From Isoetes taiwanensis (Eukaryota; Streptophyta; Lycopodiopsida; Isoetales; Isoetaceae), in NCBI GenBank assembly GCA_021234155.1, contig JAJEKV010000034.1, forward strand, positions 14,928,671 to 14,992,670: DNA of 64,000 nt. The letters run 5' to 3'. Within the stretch, counting starts at the first letter, position 1, and every line of letters begins with the position of its first letter. The position numbers and the translations under genes are program-made. Below are positions 12,851 through 21,682 of the stretch, piece by piece. The notes beneath the pieces are model-generated. The model searched no databases. It saw only the letters and a list, made by a program, of their open reading frames with translations, and had not been told where the DNA came from.

Positions 12851-13189
12851 CTACAACATGGTGATGCTCAGAAGATAGTCAATCTCTTTAGTAATGTTGA
12901 GCATATTCATCACAATTACGTCATCTGTAGCAGTGGGCACCATGCACATTTCTCTGGCAGTGAAATATTCGTCTGCCTTACCCTTTCCTATATATTTGCA
13001 AATAAATAGGTAAACTTCTGAGGGGTTTCTACTCCTCGCACCCCTCTGGATAAACCATGTAGTTTCCTTTTCGTCAAACACCTGTGTCACCATAACATTT
13101 TGGAGTTCTTTGCCTTTAGTAGCAATTTTTGAGCTACCTGAAGTGAAGTTCGCATGTATATAGAGAAAAAAAAGTAGAAATAACAACAT
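12851..13189 (-). pseudogene. Coding remnant of the TIR element (copy A)
   Basis: An open frame of 112 codons on the minus strand. From about residue 20 it matches, residue by residue with scattered changes, the plus-strand remnant in copy B: shared stretches include TKGK..QNV, VF.EKETT, RGARS.NP, VYLF.C, PTATDD and DYLL.IT. Similarity continues past the stop in the order YISEN.K.GHVIT.LHYFNF, so the original protein was longer. The first 15 residues are hydrophobic and may be chance. I do not recognise the family: no DDE, KRAB, zinc-finger or helicase motif is visible. It may be an element-encoded protein or a captured host exon. Confidence 0.5.
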
Positions 13190-13439
13190 GATTCGACTAC
13201 TTTATGCTCTAACATTGCATTACAAGCTCAGAAATTTTAGAACCGTTTTAGAACTTTTTAGACTAAAAAACCAAGAAAAGTGTGTAAAATTATCCCTTAT
13301 GTGTGTTACTTTAGTAGTTTTCAGTTGCCAAACCCTTTGGCGAGCAAGAAAGACCCCAAAAGATTTTACACGATATATATTTTGCCTCTGGACTGCATAT
13401 ATATATACATATATATATAAAAGTCTTATATATATATGT

Positions 13440-13866
13440 AATTCGGTATAAATTTATACCGTTTCTCCGTATAGATTTATACCGCAAGAGTTCTCTTTTC
13501 TTGTCGGATATATATATGTAAGTATGTGTATATATTATATATATATATATACACATATATGTATATAAATTGGTTGTTTGAAGGTTGTCTGCGGTATAAA
13601 TTTATACCGAGAGAGCTGTCGCGGTATAAATTTATACCGAGAGAGCTCTCATGATATAGGGGAGCTCTCACGGTATAAATTTATACCGTGAGAGCTCTCG
13701 CAGTGAATCGAGAGAGCTCTCGCGGTATAAATTTATACCGCTCGAGTCCTCTCGCGGTATAAATTTATACCGCTCGAGTCCACTTGCGGTATAAATTTAT
13801 ACCATGCGAACTCTCTGGCATGTTATATCCACACAACACTATCTATTGTAGTATAAATTTATGCCA
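13440..13866. repeat. Array of 18-20 bp GTATAAATTTATAC palindromes
   Basis: Nine copies of a perfect or near-perfect palindrome with consensus GCGGTATAAATTTATACCGC, spaced about 17-50 bp apart except for one gap of about 100 bp, are separated by AGAGAGCTCTCG-like spacers that are themselves partly palindromic. A diverged copy lies at 12745. Flanking (TA)n runs lie at 13380-13440 and 13505-13566. The matching region of copy B carries the same array, so the palindromes are an integral part of the element and not a local satellite. Confidence 0.9.
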
Positions 13867-14440
13867 TCTAGAAATTTATTTTGAAGACATTATGTCCACG
13901 CATTGTCATCGCGGTATACATCAGTCTATAGCAAGACGAATGAGCAAATAAGAGCAAGTATATAAGATGAAGAGCGAGCGTCTTCGACTCCAACTTACAC
14001 TTCAAAGTGTAAGTTTGTTCAATGAGGCATACTTTCATGTGAAAATGTTTGCTTCGATGAGGCAATGTCAAAATGTGTTGCATTTTTTACAGTTTTGTTC
14101 ATAGTTTTGTATTGATTTTGAAAACTTTGAATAAAATACCTTTTTGGCACTTTAGTGTGCTTGCTGTTTTGTTCAATGTCTATTTTGTTTAGTTTTTGAA
14201 AATATTACTATTTCTCAAACCAAACTAGGGGGCCAAAAAGGGATATCAAACAATTTTGAATGAAAGCTAAGTTCACACCCCCCCTCAAAATTGATGCCTA
14301 AAATTTTCAAATTGTCACACTTGTCACAAATATACCACGAAAAGGGACCTTTTTGGGGGGATTTTAGGGAATCTTTCAAAGATTCCTTTTAAAGTGCGTT
14401 TATAGCAAATTAGTGCGTTTCATTTTAAACTTTGTTTCTT

Positions 14441-15378
14441 CTGTGATGTATATGGATGATGTATCTCTGTGAACTCCTTGTATTGGGAAGGGGGGTAGAG
14501 ACCTAAAGCTTTATAGTTGATGCTCCTAGAGTAGCCTCTCTAGCACACTGTAGATGCGGCCTGTGCACAAGAGCCACACCTGGTTGTGGGTGAAGGGGCC
14601 AGACTGGCTTATAAGGAGGTTCGTGTTCTGACTCTTGAACGATCCCTATGGTGTGTTAGTGCTACCGGGGATCATTGTGACTAGGTCTAATGGCTTGCCA
14701 CTGCGTGTGGGCAAGGCATGGGCTCGACACTTTCGTGAGGAGGTGGTGAATATGACCTTCCATTGAGTTCAAGTTGAATACGGGCGGTGGCCCTCTAGTC
14801 ACCTTGAGTCGGCAAGATGTAGATCTCGGAGGGAGTGATCCCTACCGCCCCATCGGAATCGGGAGATGCAACCCGGGAATAGCCCTTTTGGCTATGCATC
14901 CCGGCTACAGTGGTCGGGTCCCAACACTTTTCAACCTACTCGCAAAGTGTGCAATGGGAGGGGCGGATGGAGTGGACAACCCTAAGCCATGTTCATATGC
15001 CGGCCAAATCCATTGCCATGAATTGCATGCGCAATGAACTCGGAGACCCAAGCCGGGCCATCATCCCTTTGAGTCCGAGCCTTGGGTAGGATTCCCTATG
15101 TGATGTCTTTGATCTTTGTCTATGCAGATATGTGGAGGACCATCCTTCGTGATGGTCATATGATGTTGATGTATGTGCTACTGACATGTATGTTTACGCT
15201 TCCGCAGCTAGGTAGGCCCTGAGGGAGACGGGGTGCAATGACCCTTCCACTCTTCCCACTGGAACCCGTCACGGTTGCAGTGTCATGTGGAGGGCCCTGT
15301 ATTAGCATGGAGCTGGTATGGGGGATGAACTCCTGTTTGTATACGGTGAGTGCACCGTATGCGAGTAGGGGACGTCAC
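14441..15378. other. LTR portion right of element A
   Basis: About 940 bp of moderate G+C DNA without a convincing reading frame. It continues the LTR that element A split at TCTT. It ends at the inverted terminal motif ACGTCACA. Confidence 0.45.
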
Positions 15379-15555
15379 AAGATACCTTTTTTGTTGAATG
15401 ATATCATTATACTTAACTACCAACATTATTAAGGTTCACAGTAAGCATATGTTGGGATTGCGTATATTAGGATGTGTCCTATACTTTATTAAACTTTAAG
15501 GGGATTGTTCATGGAAATATATTAACGTGAAGTTGACATTATTGATACATCAGCA

Positions 15556-15690
15556 ATACTAATTATAACACTATCATATGTTCATATGCATTGTACAAAA
15601 ATCACCATGAAAGAGAAAAGAATACTAATTATAACACTACCATATGTTCATATGCATTGTACAAAAATCACCATGAAAGAGAAAAGAATA
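15556..15690. repeat. Two-copy 67-bp tandem duplication
   Basis: A segment beginning ATACTAATTATAACACTA and ending GAAAGAGAAAAGA occurs twice in direct tandem with a single T/C difference (CTATC against CTACC). The near-identity indicates a recent duplication. Confidence 0.9.
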
Positions 15691-16095
15691 GAGTCAATTG
15701 TGCGAAGACAACAATGTATTGTGTTCAGCAAAATTATTATTAAGCAGCTCATGTTTAAAATTCAGTTGTGTAGCCGTCTTCTTGCTACAAAAATGTGGAT
15801 ATCTGTCCAAACACTTTTAAGCTTTCGCTACTGCTCTTTCCATGGTGCTCCCAGTAATATCAATAAAATTTAGAACCATGCCAAAACCATGACTGCTGCT
15901 AAAATGACACACAATGAATGTCCTCTATTCAGATGTTCATATCTACATTTGGAAACATAGACGCTAACTCCAATCATGGTTAAAATCCAAGATATTGCAA
16001 GAATAGAATAGAATAGAATAGAATAGTTCAATAAACTACAGGGTGCTTCAAGACATACTATTTTACAGAAAGGGTTTTACTAATGCTTTGCTTAC
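15691..16095. other. AT-rich stretch with (GAATA)n
   Basis: No exon was recognised. A pure (GAATA)n run of five units lies at about 16000-16025. Its complement (TATTC)n resembles the tail of the LINE at 59562-59578, but no LINE sequence precedes it here. Confidence 0.5.
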
Positions 16096-16296
16096 CTTAT
16101 TTTCTTTCTGAACCTTTTCCTGTTTCCACATTTGAACATAGAGAACATGACACTGGACGTTACTCCCATGCTAATTTCCAGAAGCACAGATTGAAAAACA
16201 AATGCCATATCATAATCAATGATTGGCATGTACTTATTGGAGTGCTTTAGCTTCAGACCAAACCAAACAGTGGAAACAAACCCCTTCACATCATGC
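16096..16296 (-). CDS. Exon of a TauE/SafE sulfite exporter-like protein
   Basis: The minus-strand frame between a TGTACAG acceptor (next to 16296) and a consensus AAG|GTAAGC donor (exon ends 16096) encodes about 66 residues. They include FVSTVWFGLKLKH, PIIDYDMAFVFQ and VLLEISMGV. Plant TauE/SafE proteins carry the corresponding STVYYNLKLRHP...PIIDYDLALL.QPMLMLGIS block, in which a charged loop follows one membrane helix and leads into the next. The known family consists of multi-pass anion transporters. Neighbouring exons (the GGGIFVPML block upstream and the W.VTVLL helix downstream) were not found nearby. This is therefore either one exon of a long-intron gene or a fragment. The exon's end is strongly basic (RKRFRKK), which is not typical of the family. 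Confidence 0.6.
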
Positions 16297-16499
16297 CTGT
16301 ACAATGAAAAATATCAAGAACATATTGTCAAGCAAAATTAACAAACGCAGTTGAGATTTACACTTAGTTAATGGAAGAGCAGAGATGCAAAAGAAGATTA
16401 AGATCAATAACCCATGTTGTGAGAAATATAAAAGCAAAGGCAAAGCAATGGAAATGTTCTTATATATGATAACATTTTCAAAAGTTTTTGACAGGATAC

Positions 16500-16655
16500 G
16501 TGAACATCAATTCAACTTTTGCCTGACAGAATAGGGATGCTAAGAGTATGCACGCATTATTGGCAATCAGCTGCAGCGGAAATTGAGGTGCTTTGCAACT
16601 TTCAATAGCATCAAGAAATTTCAAAATAGAGTTTATTGCCTTGGGGAATGGGCAG
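16500..16655 (-). CDS. Candidate exon, family not recognised
   Basis: A 156-bp open stretch on the minus strand begins after a polypyrimidine tract and TGTAG acceptor and ends at a GTATCC donor. It encodes a helical-looking segment including PFPKAINSILKFLDAIESCK and LQLIANNACILLASLFCQ. The composition (regular hydrophobic spacing, no low complexity) looks coding, but I cannot name the family. It lies 200 bp upstream, in the sense of transcription, of the TauE/SafE exon. That family has no matching segment at this position. Confidence 0.3.
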
Positions 16656-17992
16656 CTACAGCAAAAGCATCGATACACAGAATAAGTACTCAGAAAATGA
16701 GAAATCATAAATACCAATGATTTTGTGCATTCTAACAGAAACTCTTTGATGAAGCTCAAGATAAAGAGGACATACCTTGTTAATAGCAGATGCAGAAGAG
16801 ATGGCCATGCAAGGCATTACTGTTGGTCTCTAGTGCTAGATTGCCGTAGAATTTAAGATCTTTTTATGTACCATATGCACCTGATTACATGTAGACTGAC
16901 AAACTGGAGCATATTTCTCCAAAAACTGGTGCACCTGGAGCAGTTGGAGTGCTTAAAACCTTCACAAAAAACCTGCAAAAGATATGATCAAGCATGTCAA
17001 TCCAACAAAGACGCCAACAAAGCATGAACCCTTACCTTTTTGTTTGTAAAAGTGTCTCAACTCCCCTTAGCATTATGAGCAATACTCTTCATTGCGATTA
17101 ATCAAAGTAATTACAAAGGGGCATTTGCCCAATAAGCAATATCCTGCAAAAAGAGCCAGGGACAACTTAAATCATTCAGCATAATATGGCAATAGTGAGA
17201 GGATGATGGCCTGGTCTACATAACAAAAACCTTGCCGATATAAAACTGAAACAAAACACAGAGATGGTTTAAATAAAACACATGTTGTAGGTCATTGAAA
17301 ACCTCTGCTTAACCACTGTGTGAGCCTGCATTGGAGACCTATTTGCACACACGATTCACAGGCCAAAGCTTCGGGTGCATAATACTACTTTGCCAAAATC
17401 GTCTGTCTAATTGCCGATCTCCAGCTACCTGCGACCGCTTGCAGATCACCAGCCGACTCCAACTGGCTCTGCAAATCGACTCAACATGTTGGATTATGGA
17501 GGAAGCCGTATTTTTAGAAGAAAAGAAGCGCTGAAACACATGCAACTTCGTAAATAAAACCTCGATCTCCCTAATCCGAATCGAACTCCCTGTGTCTCGA
17601 ACCCTAATCGAGATAGCCACTGAAACCGTCTGATCTAAGCCACGAATGATCTCAGCCGTCCGATTTAGGGCGACATTCACAACAGACATTCACTATAATT
17701 TTATAATATAGGATGTTATCAACCAATTATGCATAATTGTCATAATTTTGTACTCCAATTATATCCAAATGTGCGCAATGCCCGCATTACAGTATTAACT
17801 CAAAAGGGTCTTTAATTTGGGTATCTTTCGGCCTTGGCCTTTATGTTGTACATTGCATTTTGAATCCTACAACTACAAGGGTCATAAGAAAAGAAAGGGT
17901 GGAATGGTAAATGATGTGCGACGTGGATAAAAATGCCTTTTTTTAAAGAATTTCCTCTTAACGTTTTCACCTATACGGTTTTTTTCTTCTCT
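16656..17992. other. Intergenic, possible Helitron 5' end on minus strand
   Basis: No gene is supported. On the minus strand the bases at 17713 and below read TCCTATATTATAAAATTATA after an A, which resembles the TC...TATA starts of many plant Helitrons. No partner 3' end in the minus orientation was found, so this is only a suggestion. A minus-strand open frame at 17339-17689 has no recognisable domain. Confidence 0.3.
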
Positions 17993-18003
17993 TATATATA
18001 TAT
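17993..18003 (+). promoter_or_regulatory. TATA-like box upstream of a small candidate gene
   Basis: TATATATATATG lies about 52 bp before the ATG at 18055, a spacing that would allow a TATA-driven start. AT-rich DNA produces such motifs by chance, so the call rests on its position ahead of the two candidate exons. Confidence 0.25.
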
Positions 18004-18054
18004 GACCTCCAAGTCTTACATTAGTAGAGGGCCTAGCTATATCTCAGGCCAAAT

Positions 18055-18426
18055 ATGGCAGACAATAGTGAACACAACTTAGGTTCTGAAGATCTTTGCA
18101 TCGTTATCATCGTGATCAACCCTAAGATAAGACATATATTCTGTTGCATTCAAAAAAATGTATCAACTAACATCATGCTTTTGTTTTACAAGCATCCAAA
18201 ATAATGTATCAATTAGCATCATGCTTTTGCTTTACAGGCACCTACAAAAAATGATACAGATGATGTGCTCCGACACATTGCTCAGCTGGAGCAATCAATC
18301 GATGATTTACATAGTTCAATGACATTATTCGATGTGAACTTGGATGAATGCACAGACATCACCCTCCCACAATTGAAGGGATTTCAAGCTATACTTTGCC
18401 AACACCTAAATGATCGAATCCAATAG
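18055..18426 (+). CDS. Small two-exon candidate gene, function unknown
   Basis: The first candidate exon starts with ATG at 18055 (MADNSEHNLGSEDL...). A second begins after a good TTTACAG acceptor at 18238 and ends at TAG (18424-18426). It encodes 62 residues with a heptad-like acidic helix, including VLRHIAQLEQSIDDLHSSM and LPQLKGFQAILCQHL. The acceptor region is duplicated in tandem (about 18156-18205 and 18206-18240), and in the upstream copy AG is displaced. The helix faintly recalls the keratin-like domain of MADS factors, but no MADS domain is present and I do not claim it. The donor of exon 1 is uncertain. Confidence 0.3.
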
Positions 18427-18663
18427 CATATTCTTGGCAGCCGTTCATTTTTTTCCTTTGTACAGAAATTACGAGAAAAGAGTACAAACCATCATTCATT
18501 TAAATTGGATTTATGTCAGGATTTTGGATCATTTTGGCACTGCAACTTTTTCTCAGGTTAGTAAATTTGCATCGAGAATGTGACTTTTTTTATAACAGCA
18601 CAACATGATTGCATTAAAAATTAAAAATATTTCACATATGCATGTCGAGTTACATATTGCCAA
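18427..18663. other. Gap between candidate gene and transposase remnant
   Basis: AT-rich DNA without features. It separates convergent coding remnants and probably holds the 3' flank of both. Confidence 0.4.
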
Positions 18664-20260
18664 TTACTTCTCAGAAGTGACCCCTAGAGATATCATAGCT
18701 TTCTTCCTCACTTCCACAGGTATTGTAACCCTAGCAGTCTTGCCTGGGATGACCTTTGGGGTCCATGAAAACAAAATAGTATCTAACTCAACCCAATCAT
18801 CCCCTTCAATAGGGTTTCTCTTCCATCTCTTTGTCCAATAGTCTCTATACCTTTCTTCCTCCGCCATTCGCATTTAAGCGGTGTCTTTGGACACCACCAC
18901 TCCACACCGAACTTTGTTCACATTGCGGTCACCTACTTCTTTGCAAACCTCTCGAGATGGTGTAACCCATCCACCGTGGTATATCTCTTTGCGCTCTGGT
19001 ACTATAAGTGCAAATTGATGGCAAAGCAAGTCATCTTTGGGATCATAATCCTCCAGCCCGAGATATTTAGGCCTTCCTTTCCTAGGACCAACATAGTGTT
19101 TTTTCAAAGAAATTTGGAGGAGCCATCGACTTGCGAATACTACTAACCACATCATCAGCTTCCTCAGGTGTTATCAAGTCTCTCCACCTAGTCTTAGGTA
19201 GCCATCCATCTTTCAATTCATCAGAGGATGTGTCTACTTGTCCCAATAATCCATATACCTGTGTCCAATAATCTATCAATGCAAGGTTGGTATCATCGGG
19301 GTTATTATGTATTCAGAAATGCCGTCCAATGTGCTTTGCAATGAATCCACCTCTGCAAAAGGCTTAAGAGCTTTTGGTTGACCCCTTGGAATCTTAGGTT
19401 TACCATTTTCATCTTCGTGCCATATAGGTACTCCCTCATCTGGCCTCCATTTATCATCTAAAGGTCTCATCTTCCATTGCATGATTGGCTTATTTTCCAT
19501 GACCCAGAAAGTGTACTGAAGAGGTCTAGATTGACCTTCCATATCAAGAGCATAACCTTCGATAAAATTCTTCCAATCAGGCACCTCTTGTATGATCAAC
19601 CCTATAGGAGAAGGTGAAATGCATTCACTAAGAACTTCCATTAGTCTAGGAAGATTGGTCACAGTTTGAGATTTCAACTGCGCACTATACTTCCCAAACA
19701 ATGCATCCACATCCTCATGAGTATGTCCAGGCATTAAGAACCCTAAATTCACTCTTTCAAAGACACCCACAGCTGTTAAATAAGATAGGAATGAGAACAT
19801 ATGCCTGTTTTTATTTATTCAAAGACAATTGTCAAGTTGGAGGAGGAACCTTGGTGGTAGATCTCGAGGTTGGGGACGTGAACTTGAGGCTCCAACATGT
19901 TCAGAAGCACCTGACTTCCTAAACCTTGCCTTAGTAAACTTCTCTAAATTATTAGGCACTGAAGAGTGGTTGGCTACCACCGTCATGGTTGTGGAGGTCA
20001 CCAGAATAACCACTCTCATAGTTCCTCAAGCACCTCATCACACTTCCAATATGAAAATCAGGACCATCACTCCACAATTGCAAACTAAAATGGCCATAAT
20101 AAATTGGCACCGAGCCATGCACTATTGCACCTGTCAGAGAGACTTGCAAAGGATAAGCTCTATTGATTTGCTTGGGTATGTAACTATACTGTGGCAAACA
20201 AGTCTTCGATTGATCCATCTTGTCATATATAATACAAACATAGTTATTGGGTTCCAAACA
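18664..20260 (-). pseudogene. DUF7869 transposase-like gene, broken
   Basis: Read on the minus strand from 20260, successive frames give: a block with YDKMDQSKTCLP and PLQVSLTGAIVHG (about 20215-20100); LPPRFLLQLDNC (about 19855-19815); an in-frame TGA; then MFSFLSYLTAVGVFERV and FLMPGHTHEDVDALFG (19800-19680); and a C-terminal part including RKGRPKYLGLEDYDPKDDL and a basic/acidic tail (19110-18664). The DKMD, LQLDN and GHTHEDVD blocks are the hallmarks of DUF7869 proteins, which are repeated in many plant and animal genomes; I infer an RNase H/DDE-like transposase fold with these acidic residues as the metal site. There is at least one frameshift between the first two blocks, another near 19110, and a stop before MRMAEEERYRD. 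The N-terminus is cut off at about 20260 by an AACAAC-type repeat. Confidence 0.7.
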
Positions 20261-20261
20261 T

Positions 20262-20745
20262 GACACTATAACCCCAAAATCTGATCTACGTGTAGTTTTT
20301 TGCTGTCTTTTTTGCAAAAAAATAACACTTAAAAGCCACCCATAGTAATGTTCCGAAAATGCCAGAAACAACGCGTAGTTTTTAGTGTATTTTTTCACAC
20401 ACAAAGAACGTGTAGTTTTCATGTGTGGTTTTTAGACAAAAACAACCCGTAATTTTTATGTGTTGTTTTCGCGTGGTTTTTAAGAAAAACAATGTGTAAA
20501 TTTTATGTATAGTTTTTGCTCAAAAATAAAAACTATGCATAGTTTTTAGATGTGGTATTCACTTAAAAACAATGCATGGTATGTAAACTTTTTAGCATAG
20601 TTTTCCTTCAATTGTCTACATGTGATTTTCATTGTTTATAGGGCAACCATGTATTGTTTTTTCATAAAATAACACATATTTTTCTCTAATGTAGTTTTAA
20701 ACAATGTGTGGATTTTAAACAAAACAACAAATATAAGAAACTTAA
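20262..20745. repeat. AACAAC/GTAGTTTT-rich dispersed repeat, copy 1
   Basis: Begins CACTATAACCCCAAAATCTG and continues as diverged repeats of ACGTGTAGTTTTT and AAAACAACCCGTAATTTTT. The complement of its start, GGGGTTATAGTGTCA, matches the ends of two other copies (GGGGTCAGTGTGTCA at 43716 and GGGGTTGTAGTGTGA at 48230). These shared edges define a dispersed family whose terminus resembles CACTA elements. It adjoins the truncated DUF7869 gene. Confidence 0.6.
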
Positions 20746-21352
20746 CAGTGCTGTTTTTAGTTGTGATGAGGAAAGAGAAGGTAACAAATAAATTATTGTA
20801 TTGTCTAATGAGTATACATTTCCCATTTCAATTTTTTAAGTATACAATCACATATTGTTCATTTCAAAAGTATCATCTTATTTTCAAATAATAGATTCCA
20901 AAATCAGCAGCTTCATAAATCTGCTGTATTGAAACTAAAGATACCTAGCACAGGAAGATGCTTACCTCATAATAATACACAAACAAGGCCAAGAAACTTT
21001 TCTCATCTTATATTACTTTGGAAGAACAAAATAACATCATCCAGACCCCTTCCAAGGTGGCCTCACCATTTATCTTATTTTTTGCTGTAACATTCTGCTA
21101 TACATAGTAGCCTTGCCTCTCGGAAGAGCAATACAGAATCGAAGAGCTTCTAATCTATGCTAAAACCTGACATAACATGAAACAAAAAACAGAGTATTTC
21201 TAAGAAGAAAAAGAACCCCTTTTCAGCTCCAAACGGACGTTATTCTTGTGCTCCAAAGCTCCAGAGTCTCCAGATGCATCATGGAATACGCATCAGGCAC
21301 AAAGGAGAGCTACATTAAGGCAAGGTAGAAGAATAAGAAAGGGGATTTAATC
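20746..21352. other. AT-rich stretch, probable 3' flank
   Basis: No coding region seen. It lies downstream of the minus-strand gene that ends at 21353 and may include its 3' untranslated region. Confidence 0.4.
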
Positions 21353-21682
21353 TTAGTAGGTAGTGTAGGGATCTGCAGTAAGAAGCTGGCGAGTAACAGA
21401 GCTAAGCTTTTCGCCCAAATCCATAACCTGCTGCTGCTCTGCAAAGGAAAGATCATCGACCTCCATGCCCAATCTGGCAGCCAAGGGTCTGGCGGCCTGG
21501 GCAACAAAGGGGAGCACCACACACACATGTCAGTCTCAAGCTAAGGAAAATTCCAAAAAACAAAATAGAGCATGGAGATACCATAAGGGTGCCAATCTGG
21601 AGCCCGATCTTCTTCCTGTATCGAAGGTAATCCCTTGAGCTCTGCCAAGGCCGTTGTTTGCTGCCAGAGCTTATCATATAGA
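21353..21682 (-). CDS. Last two exons of an unidentified gene
   Basis: The terminal exon (21496 down to the TAA at 21353) follows a TTTGTTGCCCAG acceptor and encodes 47 residues including ARPLAARLGMEVDDL and MDLGEKLSSVTRQLL, ending ADPYTTY. The exon before it (21682-21582) lies between a CTACAG acceptor and an ATG|GTATCT donor; its end reads DYLRYRKKIGLQIGTLM and is in phase with the last exon. Upstream in that exon the natural frame appears to be YDKLWQQTTALAEL, one base out of phase with DYLRYRKK, so an inserted A near 21630 may break the gene. The protein looks soluble and helical. I do not recognise the family. The intron is 85 bp. Confidence 0.5.

Larger units (their letters stand above)
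12245..14436. mobile_element. TIR DNA element, copy A (2192 bp)
   Basis: The left end reads AACAAGGTTTAAAATGAAAC and the right end is the inverted complement AACAAAGTTTAAAATGAAAC. The element is flanked on both sides by TCTT (12241-12244 and 14437-14440), a 4-bp target duplication. AAACGCACTT repeats follow each terminus: an inverted pair at the left end (12260-12287) and a direct pair at the right (14391-14420). The interior holds a coding remnant on the minus strand (12851-13189) and an array of GTATAAATTTATAC palindromes. It is colinear, in reverse, with copy B at 55097-60517. No known transposase was recognised, so it is probably non-autonomous. A 4-bp duplication would be compatible with Sola- or Ginger-like elements, which is speculative. 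Confidence 0.85.
11470..15379 (+). mobile_element. Long 3' LTR, interrupted by element A
   Basis: The segment starts TGTGACGT right after a polypurine tract and ends ACGTCACA at 15379, giving the inverted TG...CA termini typical of LTRs. Removing element A and one copy of its target duplication (2196 bp) leaves about 1.71 kb, a long but plausible plant LTR. A TATTTAA box at 11898-11904, followed by CCCTAACTTGCCC, could be its promoter. No second LTR is visible in the window, so the 5' copy must lie to the left, or this is a remnant. The interruption at 12245-14436 is described separately. Confidence 0.55.

Noticed and set aside
12782-13009. Plus-strand frame in copy A (75 codons), with a similar minus-strand frame in copy B
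   Set aside because: It lies antisense to the remnant that shows the better protein-level conservation; the similarity follows from DNA homology.
17339-17689. Minus-strand frame of 116 codons
   Set aside because: No domain and ordinary repeat-like sequence. It could be chance.
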